A DNA stretch of 64,000 nt, from NCBI RefSeq assembly GCF_937129435.1, contig NZ_CAKZNF010000024.1, forward strand, positions 45,178 through 109,177, in the 5' to 3' direction. Positions 19,483 to 30,204 of this stretch are shown here, in pieces; the stretch's first letter is position 1, and every line of letters begins with the position of its first letter. Under the pieces are notes generated by a model that saw only the letters and a list, made by a program, of their open reading frames with translations, made no database searches and was not told the origin of the DNA. A program made the position numbers and the translations under genes. The stretch comes from an uncultured Parasphingopyxis sp. (lineage in GTDB: Bacteria > Pseudomonadota > Alphaproteobacteria > Sphingomonadales > Sphingomonadaceae).

Positions 19483-20457
19483 ATGGTGTGCGTCGCCCTC
19501 CTCTCCAATCCGCGATCGACCGGAAATGTGGCCATGCTGCCGCGGATCCGGAAATATTGCGCGGAGAGGGCCGACATCTTCCATTATGAAGTGGAGGATG
19601 TCGACCAGATCGGGGCGGCGCTCGCGACCATCGCGCGGGTGAAACCGCAGATCCTGGCGATCAACGGCGGCGACGGCACGGTGCAGGCGGCGATGACCGA
19701 ACTGCACCATGGCGCGCATTTCGGCGATACGCCGCCGCCGGTCGCGGTCCTGCCCAACGGCAAGACGAACCTGATCGCGCTCGATCTGGGTGCCGAGGGC
19801 GATCCGATCGCCGCGCTCGACAAGATCATGGAAATCGCGCGCACGGGCCTCGACGGTCACATCGTCGGGCGCGAGCTGATCTCGCTGTCGGGCGGAACGG
19901 CGAACGGGCGGCCGGTGATCGGCATGTTCGTGGGCGGGGCCGGGCTGTCGGACACGATCCTCTATTGCCGGCACAAAATCTATCCGCTCGGCCTGCCGAA
20001 CGGGATCAGCCATGTGCTCACCGCCATTGCGCTGATCTTCGCCTCGTTCTTGCGGATCAAGGCGCGCTTCCTGCCGCCGCCGGCCCGGCCGGTCAGCATT
20101 TCGATCATGCAGCAGGGGGAATATCAGGGGAAATATGCCCTGTTGATCATCACCACGCTCGAACGGCTGCTGCTGAAGACGCAGACCAATCATGACGACG
20201 GCACCACCGGCCCGCTGAAGCTGATGGCGGTCGAACAGCGCCCGCTCGCGATGATGCGCGCGCTCTGGGCCAGCCTGATGGGCAAGCTCGGCCGGTCGAA
20301 AATGTCGGGCGTGCACCTGTCGCGCGGCACCGAAATCCGCATCGAAGGCGCCCATTCCAGCGTGATCTTCGACGGCGAACTGTTCGAGACCAATAACGAC
20401 CGGCCGATCGTCCTGACGCCGACACGGCCTGTACCGTTCGTCTCGCTGGCGGCGTGA
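19483..20457 (+). CDS. Diacylglycerol kinase-family lipid kinase (candidate ceramide kinase)
   Basis: ALLSNPRSTGN, INGGDGTVQAAM, VLPNGKTNLIALDLG motifs. Confidence 0.8.
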   Translation: MVCVALLSNPRSTGNVAMLPRIRKYCAERADIFHYEVEDVDQIGAALATIARVKPQILAINGGDGTVQAAMTELHHGAHFGDTPPPVAVLPNGKTNLIALDLGAEGDPIAALDKIMEIARTGLDGHIVGRELISLSGGTANGRPVIGMFVGGAGLSDTILYCRHKIYPLGLPNGISHVLTAIALIFASFLRIKARFLPPPARPVSISIMQQGEYQGKYALLIITTLERLLLKTQTNHDDGTTGPLKLMAVEQRPLAMMRALWASLMGKLGRSKMSGVHLSRGTEIRIEGAHSSVIFDGELFETNNDRPIVLTPTRPVPFVSLAA

Positions 20458-21344
20458 CCTCGCTTCCCGAACTGGTCGCGGCCGAGCTCGGCGAGCCGGT
20501 CGATCCGCGCGTATCGGCCTTCGCCGCGCACATCGCCGGCGAATATGGCGAGGCTGCGCGCGCCGTGCTGTTCTACGGCTCTTGCCTTCGCAGCGAGCAG
20601 CTCGATGGCGAGATGCTCGATTTCTACCTGATCGTTTCCGATTATCGCGCCGCCTATGCCAAGCGCTGGCTGGCGACCGCGAACCGCCTGATCCCGCCCA
20701 ACGTCTTTCCGGCGAACTATGACGGGTTGCAGGCGAAGATCGCCGTGCTCAGCGAAGCCGATTTTCTGCGCGAGATGGGCGATGATGCGCGCAGCGTATC
20801 GGTCTGGGCGCGCTTCGCCCAGCCTTCGCGGCTGGTCTGGGCGGCCGACGAAGCGGCGCGGCGGGATGCGATCGAAACCGTCGCGCAGGCTGCGCCAACG
20901 CTCTTCCGGCACACATTGCCCATGATGGACGAGGCCGATGCGGCCGATGCGCTGGCGATATGGCGCCGCGGCTTCGCGCTGACCTATTCCGCCGAACTGC
21001 GCGCCGAACGCAAGACGCGGTCGGGTTCGATCGTCGATGCGACGCCCGATCGCTATGCGCGTTTCGGCGAGGCGGCGCTGGCGGCGATCGGAGACGAGGC
21101 GGCGAAAAACCCGAAGCGGATGGCGCGCTGGTGGCGGTCGACCCGCCGCAAAGGCAAGGCGTTGACCCTGCTACGCCTCACCAAGGCAAGCGCGACCTAT
21201 GCCGGCGGCGTCGATTATCTCGCCTGGAAGATCAACCGGCATGCCGGCACCGATATCCGCGTCAAACCCTGGCAACGGCGATGGCCGCTGCTCGGCGCGG
21301 TCGTGCTGCTGCCGCGACTCCTGATTAGGGGCGCCGTCCGCTAG
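20454..21344 (+). CDS. Nucleotidyltransferase-like protein coupled to the lipid kinase (GTG start)
   Basis: GTGA overlap with the kinase; ARAVLFYGSCLRSEQLDGEMLDFYLIV resembles an NT GS...D.D core. Confidence 0.6.
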   Translation: MTSLPELVAAELGEPVDPRVSAFAAHIAGEYGEAARAVLFYGSCLRSEQLDGEMLDFYLIVSDYRAAYAKRWLATANRLIPPNVFPANYDGLQAKIAVLSEADFLREMGDDARSVSVWARFAQPSRLVWAADEAARRDAIETVAQAAPTLFRHTLPMMDEADAADALAIWRRGFALTYSAELRAERKTRSGSIVDATPDRYARFGEAALAAIGDEAAKNPKRMARWWRSTRRKGKALTLLRLTKASATYAGGVDYLAWKINRHAGTDIRVKPWQRRWPLLGAVVLLPRLLIRGAVR

Positions 21345-21363
21345 GCGCCGGTGCGGTTCGCCC

Positions 21364-23337
21364 CTATTCCGCCGCGATCTGTGCCCGGGTCCGCTCGCGA
21401 AGCGCGGTGCGGATCGCTTCGGCAAGTTCGGCCATGGTGAACGGCTTTCGCAGCACCATCCGGTTTTCGAGCTGATCGAGTTCGCCGCCCTCGCCGACAT
21501 AGCCGGTCACGAAAACGACAGGCAGATCGGGATGATCGGGGGCGATATGGGCGACGAGTTCGGGCCCGGTCATATCCGGCATCACGACATCGGTGAGCAA
21601 CAGGTCGATCGGCTGCGACCCGCTGAGAGCAGCAAGCGCGGCTTGCGCACCGTCGCACGGAATGACGGCGCATTGCAGCTCCTCAAGCGCCTCGGACGTC
21701 GCGCGAAGCACCCTCGGATCGTCCTCGACGACGAGGATTGTGTGGCCGGCAATGTGCCGCTCGCCTGCTTCGGGACCGAGCGAACCGGCATCGGCCGACG
21801 CCTTTTGCACCGCGCCGCCATGGCGCGGGAGATAGATCGAAACCGTCGTTCCCTCGCCGACGGTGCTGTCGATCCCGACATCGCCGCCCGATTGCCGGGC
21901 GAAACCGAAAATCTGGCTCATCCCGAGGCCGGTACCCTTGCCGACCTCCTTGGTCGTGAAAAAGGGTTCGAACACGCGCTCGATCACCTCGGGTCCCATA
22001 CCGCAGCCATCGTCGCTGACGGCGATGCGGACATAGTCGCCCGCCGGCAGCTCGTTGATCTGCCGATCGTCGAGCGGGCAATTGGCGACGGCGATCCGCA
22101 TGGCGCCGGTGCCGTCCATCGCGTCGCGGCCGTTGACGGCGAGGTTGACGATGGCGCTTTCCAGCTGGCGCGGATCGACCCAGACCGGCCAGCAATCGGT
22201 TTCGCAATCGATCGACACCTCGATCCGCTCGCCGATCGTCCGTTCGATCAGCCCGGCCATCTGATCGACAAGCTCGGCCGGATCGGTCGCCGCGGGCAAT
22301 AACGGTTCGGACCGGGCAAAGGCGAGCAGGCGTCGCGTCAGCGCGGCGGCCCTGTCGGCGCCGTCCGCCGCATTGTCCAAATGCCGCCGGATCGCATCGT
22401 CGTCATCGTCCAGCTTGCGCCGGGCGAGATCGATTCCGCCGACCACGACCGACAGCATATTGTTGAAATCGTGCGCGATGCCGCCGGTCAGCCGGCCGAC
22501 GGCTTCCAGTTTCTGCGCCTGGCGGAGCTTCTGTTCGGCGGCGACGCGCTCGGTCACCTCGGCGCGCAATTCGGCGTTGAGCGTTTCGAGTTCGGCGGTG
22601 CGCTGGCTGACCGCTTCTTCCAGTTCATCGGCACGCTGGTCGGCGCGGTGGCGGTCGCGAAATGCCCGTACCGTGGCCCATGCAAGGGCCAGCGCGACGA
22701 TCCCGAGGATCACGCCCGCAATCGTCAACAGTGTCGCGAGCAGGTTCGACTTTTCGGTGGTCTCGATCCGTGCTGCCGACAGCTCGGCGAGCCGGGCACG
22801 CTCATTGTCGGCGATCCGGTCGAGCGTACTGGTGATGCCCGCTCCCGCACTGCTGACGGCGGTCTCGTTATGCAACGACAGAGCCTCCCAATTGCGCCGG
22901 GCATTGGCGTAGCTGGCCGTCCGTGAAAGCTCCCGGCCATATTGATCGTAGAGCAGACCGACCTGACGCGTCAGTTCGAGTTGCTCGGGCCGGTCGTCGA
23001 GCAATTGTTCGAGCCGGCCGATCTGGCGGCCCGCAATGCGCCATTCGTCGCGATAGATTGTGCCGAGCCGACGGTCGCTGTTGATGACGAACCGGCCGAG
23101 CGCCGCTTCCGAGCGCGATCGCGCGCCCTCGATGGCGCGGGTCAGCATGATGATCTCGTAGCTGCGGCGTTCGCGATCCGCCGCCGCGTCGCGCTCGCTG
23201 TTCGACTGGGCGACGAGATAGAGCAGCCCGGCCATCATCAGCGCGAGCAGCAGTGCCCCTGCGCTCAGCAGGCCGCGACGCCAGGCCTGGCGGGAACTAT
23301 TCTCCCCGCCGCCGAAAAGCCAGTTTTCTTCCACCAT
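21364..23337 (-). CDS. Hybrid sensor histidine kinase with receiver domain
   Basis: TGGIAHDFNNMLSVVVGG H-box, N/G boxes (NLAVNGRDAM, VSDDGCGMG, GKGTGLGMSQ), REC domain (VVEDD, LLTDVVMP, LRKPF). Confidence 0.92.
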   Translation of the reverse strand: MVEENWLFGGGENSSRQAWRRGLLSAGALLLALMMAGLLYLVAQSNSERDAAADRERRSYEIIMLTRAIEGARSRSEAALGRFVINSDRRLGTIYRDEWRIAGRQIGRLEQLLDDRPEQLELTRQVGLLYDQYGRELSRTASYANARRNWEALSLHNETAVSSAGAGITSTLDRIADNERARLAELSAARIETTEKSNLLATLLTIAGVILGIVALALAWATVRAFRDRHRADQRADELEEAVSQRTAELETLNAELRAEVTERVAAEQKLRQAQKLEAVGRLTGGIAHDFNNMLSVVVGGIDLARRKLDDDDDAIRRHLDNAADGADRAAALTRRLLAFARSEPLLPAATDPAELVDQMAGLIERTIGERIEVSIDCETDCWPVWVDPRQLESAIVNLAVNGRDAMDGTGAMRIAVANCPLDDRQINELPAGDYVRIAVSDDGCGMGPEVIERVFEPFFTTKEVGKGTGLGMSQIFGFARQSGGDVGIDSTVGEGTTVSIYLPRHGGAVQKASADAGSLGPEAGERHIAGHTILVVEDDPRVLRATSEALEELQCAVIPCDGAQAALAALSGSQPIDLLLTDVVMPDMTGPELVAHIAPDHPDLPVVFVTGYVGEGGELDQLENRMVLRKPFTMAELAEAIRTALRERTRAQIAAE

Positions 23338-23451
23338 TTAAGCGCCCCTTATAGGGGCTGATCGCCGATCGGGGTAGTTATGCGGAGCTTAACGCGCCTG
23401 CGCCCGGTCCATTGACCGCAGCGGCAGCGCGCTCTGCCGCGCGACACGCGG

Positions 23452-24711
23452 TCAGCCGATCGCGCCGGTCGCCTTGCCCGCGGATTCGAACATGCCGAGG
23501 ATCTGTTCGACCTGTTCGGCCGAATGCTCCGCACATAGCGAACAGCGCAGCAGGTAGATGCCCGCAGGCGTCGCAGGCGGCCGCGCCATGTTCACATACA
23601 GCCCTTCTTCGAGCAGCGCCTGCCACATCCGCACGGCCTGTTCCTGGTCGTCGAGCAGCACGGCGAGGATCGCGCTTTCGGGTTCCTCTGTCGCGAGCCG
23701 GAAACCGAGATCGCGCAACCCCTTGTGCAGCCGCTTCGAATTTTCCCACAGATGCGCGCGCTTGTTCCCGGCGTGCATCAGCTTGCGGATCGAGGTCGCG
23801 GCGGTGGCGACCACCGATGGCGGCAGCGAGGCCGTGAAGGTGTAGGGACGGCAGACGAGCCGGAGAAATTCGGTCTTGGGATGGTTGGACACGCAGAAAC
23901 CGCCGACGGTGCCGACGCTTTTGGAGAAGGTCCCGATCACGAAATCGACCTGGTCGAGCACCCCCTGCGCTTCGGCGACGCCGCGGCCATGTTCGCCGAA
24001 AAAGCCCATCGAATGCGCTTCGTCGACCAGCACCATCGCGCCGAACTTCTTGGCCACCGTCACCATCTTGTCGAGCGGCGCGATATCACCGAGCATCGAA
24101 TAGACGCCCTCGAGCACGACGAGTTTGCCGGCCTCGGGCGGCAGGCGGCCGAGACGCTTTTCGAGGTCTTCGACATTGTTGTGGCGGAAGCGGACGATAT
24201 CGGCATTGCCGAGAAAGCAGCCGTCATAGATGGAGGCATGGCTGTCGGCGTCGAGGATGACATAATCGCCCTTGCCGGCGAGCGTGGAAACGATGCCGAG
24301 ATTGGCCTGGTAGCCGGTCGAAAAGACCATGGCATGGCCCATGCCGTAGAATTCGCACAGCGCCGCCTCGACATCCTTGTGCCCGACATAGGTGCCGTTA
24401 AGCACCCGGCTGCCCGTCGTGCCCGATCCGAATTCCTTGAGCGCGTCGACACCGGCCTGGATGACATCGGGATCGAAGGTCATGCCCATATAGTTGTAGG
24501 TGCCGAGCAGGATCGTGTCCTTGCCCTGGATCACCGCTTCGGTCGGCGATTTCACCTCGTCCATGACGATGGCGAAGGGGTCGCGCACGCCCGTTCCGAG
24601 CAGCCGGTCGCGTTCCTGGATCAGCGGTTCGAATTTTTCGAACAGGTCGCGCGATTGTGGTCCATCCGCGGCCAGCACATCGGCTGCGGTCTGGCTTCCG
24701 GCCATACTCAT
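23452..24711 (-). CDS. spt: Serine palmitoyltransferase
   Basis: Alpha-oxoamine synthase motifs: GTTGSRVLNGTYVGHKDVEAAL, DADSHASIYDG, VDEAHSMGFFGEHGRGV, GTFSKSVGTVGGF; ACP partner adjacent. Confidence 0.9.
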   Translation of the reverse strand: MSMAGSQTAADVLAADGPQSRDLFEKFEPLIQERDRLLGTGVRDPFAIVMDEVKSPTEAVIQGKDTILLGTYNYMGMTFDPDVIQAGVDALKEFGSGTTGSRVLNGTYVGHKDVEAALCEFYGMGHAMVFSTGYQANLGIVSTLAGKGDYVILDADSHASIYDGCFLGNADIVRFRHNNVEDLEKRLGRLPPEAGKLVVLEGVYSMLGDIAPLDKMVTVAKKFGAMVLVDEAHSMGFFGEHGRGVAEAQGVLDQVDFVIGTFSKSVGTVGGFCVSNHPKTEFLRLVCRPYTFTASLPPSVVATAATSIRKLMHAGNKRAHLWENSKRLHKGLRDLGFRLATEEPESAILAVLLDDQEQAVRMWQALLEEGLYVNMARPPATPAGIYLLRCSLCAEHSAEQVEQILGMFESAGKATGAIG

Positions 24712-24950
24712 TGCTGCAACTCTCCCACGGCGTCGACCAGCTGGCCCACCGTCTCGATTTCCGCCTGCTGGTTCATCGTGATGATGATATCGAATTCGTC
24801 CTCGACCGAGGCGACGAAGTCCATCACGGTCAGGCTGTCCCATTCGAGGTCGCCGACGAAGGTGGTTTCTTCCTTGAGGTCGACGCCCTTTTCATTGAAC
24901 GGCTCGATCAAGCCCTTCACCTTTTCGAACGTCGCGGTGCGATCTGTCAT
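24708..24950 (-). CDS. Acyl carrier protein (sphingolipid-dedicated)
   Basis: DLEWDSLTVMDFVASVEDEFDIII (4'-PP Ser in DS); ATGA overlap with spt. Confidence 0.9.
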   Translation of the reverse strand: MTDRTATFEKVKGLIEPFNEKGVDLKEETTFVGDLEWDSLTVMDFVASVEDEFDIIITMNQQAEIETVGQLVDAVGELQQ

Positions 24951-25049
24951 ATTGCGTCCCTAAAAGCCAAGATTCGGGCTTGGCAAGAGAATTGGGCGGC
25001 AAAGCGGCGAAGGCTTGTTGATTTGAGCGCGCCGTGGCAGATCGCCGCG

Positions 25050-25574
25050 ATGACGCAAACGCCCGAAAATGCCGAGGATGCGTGGCCCGAGGCGATGAAC
25101 TACCTGCTTCGCACCGCGCAGCAGAACCACGTGCATTGGAGCCTGATTGCCGACCAGAAGGCGAGTGTGCTCGTCGGCGCGAGCTTCGTCGTGTTCACAC
25201 TGGCGCTGCGGGAGGGGATGGGCGCGTCGCCGAGCATCGCCTCGTTCATTCTGGCCGCCGCATCCTTCCTTTCCGCCGTGCTCGCCGTGATGGCGATCAT
25301 TCCTTCGACGAAAAAGGCGCCCGGCACGCCCAATCTGCTGTTTTTCGGCGGTTTCGCGGGGATCGGCGAGGATGAATATATCACCGACATGCTGGAAAGG
25401 ACGAAGGACCGCGAGGAGATCTACCGTCTCATGCTGCGCGACATCCACCAGAATGGCAGCGTGCTTCACCGGAAGAAATACCGCTTTCTCGCCTATGCGT
25501 TTCGGGCCTTTCTTGTCGGCCTGGTGCTCTCCTTCGGCGCCTATATCGCCGAACTCGTGCTGCGCGCGGGCTAG
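25050..25574 (+). CDS. DUF5706 / Pycsar-effector-like transmembrane protein
   Basis: QQNHVHWSLIADQKASVLVGASFVVFTLAL plus further hydrophobic segments (FILAAASFLSAVLAVMAII; FLVGLVLSFGAYIAELVL); ADxKAS signature. Confidence 0.7.
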   Translation: MTQTPENAEDAWPEAMNYLLRTAQQNHVHWSLIADQKASVLVGASFVVFTLALREGMGASPSIASFILAAASFLSAVLAVMAIIPSTKKAPGTPNLLFFGGFAGIGEDEYITDMLERTKDREEIYRLMLRDIHQNGSVLHRKKYRFLAYAFRAFLVGLVLSFGAYIAELVLRAG

Positions 25575-26479
25575 AGCCAGCCCTTTTCGCGATACCAGTT
25601 TGCGGTCTGGGCCAGTCCGTCGTCGTCCCGATAGCGCGGCGCCCATAGATCGGCTGGCGGCGCGCGATCGGGATCGACCGCCCAGTCCGGATGGCAGAAA
25701 TAACGGGCGCGGTCCGGCGTCAGCTTCGCATTCTTTCCCCGATACAGCCGGTCCGACCGGGCGGCGAGACGGACGAGCCAGGCGGGCATCGAATAGGTAC
25801 GCACCTTTCGCCCGACGGCGCGGCCCAGCGCTTCGCCGAATTCGCGGTGCGTCAGCCCGCCCTCGCGCCGGTCGTCGGGTTCGTAAAGAGCGCCGATCGT
25901 ACCCGCCGCGTTGACGATAGCGGCGATGAGCTCACACAGGTCCGCGACATGGATGAGCGAGATCCGGCCCGGGGGCGGGAGAATGATTCTGCCCTTCGCC
26001 GCCATCTTGAACAGCTCCAGCGTTTCGCGGTCGCCGGGGCCGTAGACGGCGGGCGGGCGGATGATCGTCCAGTCGAGCCCGCTCTCGCGCACCCGCTCTT
26101 CGCTCCCCGCCTTCGACCAGCCATAGAGCGAAAGGTCGGGCTCACGCGCGGCGAGCGAGGAGATATGGACGAAGCGCCGCACGCCCTTCGCCTGCGCCGC
26201 CGCGATCATGCGTTCGGTGCCGGCGATATTCGCCTCGGCAAAGCCCTCGCGATCGGGCGCGGAGATGGCGCCGGCGATATGGACCACCGCACCCGCGCCC
26301 TCGCAGAGCTTTTCGAGGGCCGGGGTGTCGCCGAGATCGCCTTCGATCCAGCAAACGCCGTCGCGCGGCTCCTGCGGACGGCGCGTCAGGGCGCGGAGCG
26401 TGTGGCCGCTGCCGAGCGCCAGGTCGAGAAAGTGCCGGCCGACGAAACCGGTGCCGCCCGTAACGGCGATAACGCTCAC
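25571..26479 (-). CDS. NAD(P)-dependent epimerase/dehydratase, candidate CerR ceramide reductase
   Basis: VTGGTGFVGRHFL Rossmann motif, YGWSKA; near spt and ACP; GTGA coupling to proB. Confidence 0.8.
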   Translation of the reverse strand: MSVIAVTGGTGFVGRHFLDLALGSGHTLRALTRRPQEPRDGVCWIEGDLGDTPALEKLCEGAGAVVHIAGAISAPDREGFAEANIAGTERMIAAAQAKGVRRFVHISSLAAREPDLSLYGWSKAGSEERVRESGLDWTIIRPPAVYGPGDRETLELFKMAAKGRIILPPPGRISLIHVADLCELIAAIVNAAGTIGALYEPDDRREGGLTHREFGEALGRAVGRKVRTYSMPAWLVRLAARSDRLYRGKNAKLTPDRARYFCHPDWAVDPDRAPPADLWAPRYRDDDGLAQTANWYREKGWL

Positions 26480-27591
26480 AGCAGCACCATATGGTCGCGG
26501 TGGACGAGCGCGGCGCGCGGGGCGTAGCCGAGCAGGTCTCCCAGTTCGTCCGAGCGGTGGCCGACGATGCGCGCCGCCGTGTCCGCATCATATTCGGCGA
26601 GGCCATGGGCGATCTTCGCGCCGTCCGGCCCTGCGATCTCGACGACATCGCCCCGCGCGAACGCGCCCGTGACACCGGTCGCGCCCGCCGGCAGCAGGCT
26701 CTTGCCCGACCGCAGCGCATCCACAGCACCGGCATCGATGGTGATGCAGCCATGCACGGTCAGCCGCCCGGCGAGCCAGGTCTTGCGGGCATTCGCGCCG
26801 GCCTCGGCCGTGAACACCGTGCCGCGCCTGGTTTCGGCGAAGCGCGCCAGCGGATGGTCTTCGATGCCCGAGATGATCGCGAGCGGGATTCCTGCCGTGG
26901 TCGCGATCCGGGCGGCCTCGACTTTCGATGCCATGCCGCCCGACCCAAGACCCGATCCCGATGACGAACCGGCCATGGCCGTAATATCGCCGTCGATCGC
27001 GTCCACCGTTTCGATCAGCCGCGCATCGGCGTCGCTCGCCGGATCGGCGGTGAAAAGGCCCTCGACATCGGAGAGCAGGATCACGCCGTCCGCGCGTGCG
27101 GCCTGGCCGATCCGCGCGGCGAGCCGGTCATTGTCGCCGAAGCGGATTTCCTCGGTCGCGACGCTGTCATTCTCGTTGACGATGGGGATGGCGCCAAGGC
27201 CGATCAGCCGGTCGAGCGTCGCCGCCGCGTTCAGGTAGCGCCGCCTGTCCTCGAGATCGCCGAGCGTTACGAGGATCTGCGCCGCCGCGATATCGTGTGC
27301 ACCGAGCAGCTCGGCCCAGCATTGCGACAACGCGATCTGGCCGGCCGCCGCCGCCGCCTGCGCATCGTCGAGGCTCCGCCGCCCGCCATGCGACAGCCCG
27401 AGCCGCCGCGCGCCGAGGGCAATGGCGCCCGAGCAGACGATGACGATCTGCTGCCCGGCGCTGCGCCGCTCGACCAGGTCGGCGACCAGCGTCTCCAGCC
27501 ACTCCCGCCGCACCGCGCCTTCGTCGCCGACAAGCAGCGACGAGCCGATCTTGACGACAAGGCGGGGGCAGGCGGTGGGGGTGAAGGTCAT
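26476..27591 (-). CDS. proB: Glutamate 5-kinase
   Basis: PRLVVKIGSSLLV, VCSGAIALG, INENDSVATEEIRFGDNDRLAA-type region (IVNENDSVATEEIRFGDNDRLAARI), C-terminal PUA. Confidence 0.95.
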   Translation of the reverse strand: MTFTPTACPRLVVKIGSSLLVGDEGAVRREWLETLVADLVERRSAGQQIVIVCSGAIALGARRLGLSHGGRRSLDDAQAAAAAGQIALSQCWAELLGAHDIAAAQILVTLGDLEDRRRYLNAAATLDRLIGLGAIPIVNENDSVATEEIRFGDNDRLAARIGQAARADGVILLSDVEGLFTADPASDADARLIETVDAIDGDITAMAGSSSGSGLGSGGMASKVEAARIATTAGIPLAIISGIEDHPLARFAETRRGTVFTAEAGANARKTWLAGRLTVHGCITIDAGAVDALRSGKSLLPAGATGVTGAFARGDVVEIAGPDGAKIAHGLAEYDADTAARIVGHRSDELGDLLGYAPRAALVHRDHMVLL

Positions 27592-27596
27592 TATAA

Positions 27597-27732
27597 TCCT
27601 CCCCGGTACGGGGAGGGGGACCGGCGAAGCCGGTGGAGGGGCGCTTTCCTCTTCAGCGAAAGGCTATGGGAGGGTGCCCCTCCACCCCGCCGCTTCGCGT
27701 CGCGGTCCCCCTCCCCGTACCGGGGAGGACCT
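27597..27732. repeat. Long inverted-repeat intergenic element (REP/MITE-like)
   Basis: CTCCCCGGTACGGGGAGGGGGACC ... GGTCCCCCTCCCCGTACCGGGGAGGA. Confidence 0.7.
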
Positions 27733-27739
27733 TCCGCCC

Positions 27740-29323
<1,584 letters not shown>

Positions 29324-29342
29324 CTAGGGCGCGACACGCTTC

Positions 29343-29520
29343 ATCGCCACCGTACGGCCCGCCGAACGCGATAGACTTTTCCCGCCGGAAGCCGACCGCC
29401 CCCGGCCCGCCCGTGCCGGACTTCAGGACAATCCTGACCTGATCGAGAAAATGCTTGGCCGCGATGTAGGCGAGGGCGTGGGAGTGGCGAGGGGTGCGTA
29501 TCCCTTTGGTCCAGCCATCG
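29343..29520 (-). pseudogene. Degraded duplicate of the 5' end and upstream region of obgE
   Basis: CCGCCGGAAGCCGACCGCCCCCGGCCCGCCCGTGCCGGACTTCAGGACAATCCTGACCTGATCGAGAAAATGCTTGGCCGCGATGTAGGCGAGG matches about 28661-28840 with scattered mismatches; start codon CAT changed to CTT. Confidence 0.8.
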
Positions 29521-29621
29521 CCAAGTTTGAGCTTCTAGGGTGCGAGTTCGGGAATTCGGTCGCTGGACAGCATAAGTGGAGAAATGGGTGTCCGATATTG
29601 GGTGGAAAGCGGACTTTTGCT

Positions 29622-30053
29622 TCAGTTCATGCGATGCCCGTTCGGAGGCAATTCAAGGCTTTTACGGAAGGCTTGTGCATCATCCGTGGACTGTTTCATC
29701 GCCTTGCGAAAAAGCTTTGTAAGTTCGGCTCGAAGATCATCCTTGCCGTGCCAGTCCTCCTCATCCAGATGAACCAGCGCGGAAAGAACATCACCGGGAT
29801 AATAATCACCTTCAATCAGAGGATCGAGCCGAAGCCGTTCGATTGCTAGCTCCAACAAGTAGGGCAAGCTGACCTTTTGACCGATTGCAAGGCGCACCTC
29901 TCCATCTGAAAGAGTGTGGAGAGGTTTGCGGCGAAGAGCCAGGACACGCCCAATCATTGGCGTTTCTGCCGTTTCTGGATCACCCCAATCTTCCCCTTCT
30001 AACTCTTGAAGGGTTTTGAATCGGTCGATGTGATTCGAAGTGGACACGGCCAA
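29622..30053 (-). CDS. CdiI-like contact-dependent inhibition immunity protein (orphan)
   Basis: TLQELEGEDWGDP...RRKPLHTLSDGEVRLAIGQKVSLPYLLELAIERLRLDPLIEGDYYPGDVLSALV resembles CdiI_2-type family. Confidence 0.7.
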   Translation of the reverse strand: MAVSTSNHIDRFKTLQELEGEDWGDPETAETPMIGRVLALRRKPLHTLSDGEVRLAIGQKVSLPYLLELAIERLRLDPLIEGDYYPGDVLSALVHLDEEDWHGKDDLRAELTKLFRKAMKQSTDDAQAFRKSLELPPNGHRMN

Positions 30054-30204
30054 ATACCTACAACAGTGGTGAACGACCGCAATTGGGTCGTTAGCAGACT
30101 GTCCGATTTGATGACGAATGCAGATTGCGGTCTCGGCGCCGGGATTTGGCTCCGGTTCGGAAAATTTCTGTCCTACACCACCAAATTCTGTTTCATCCTA
30201 TTGG

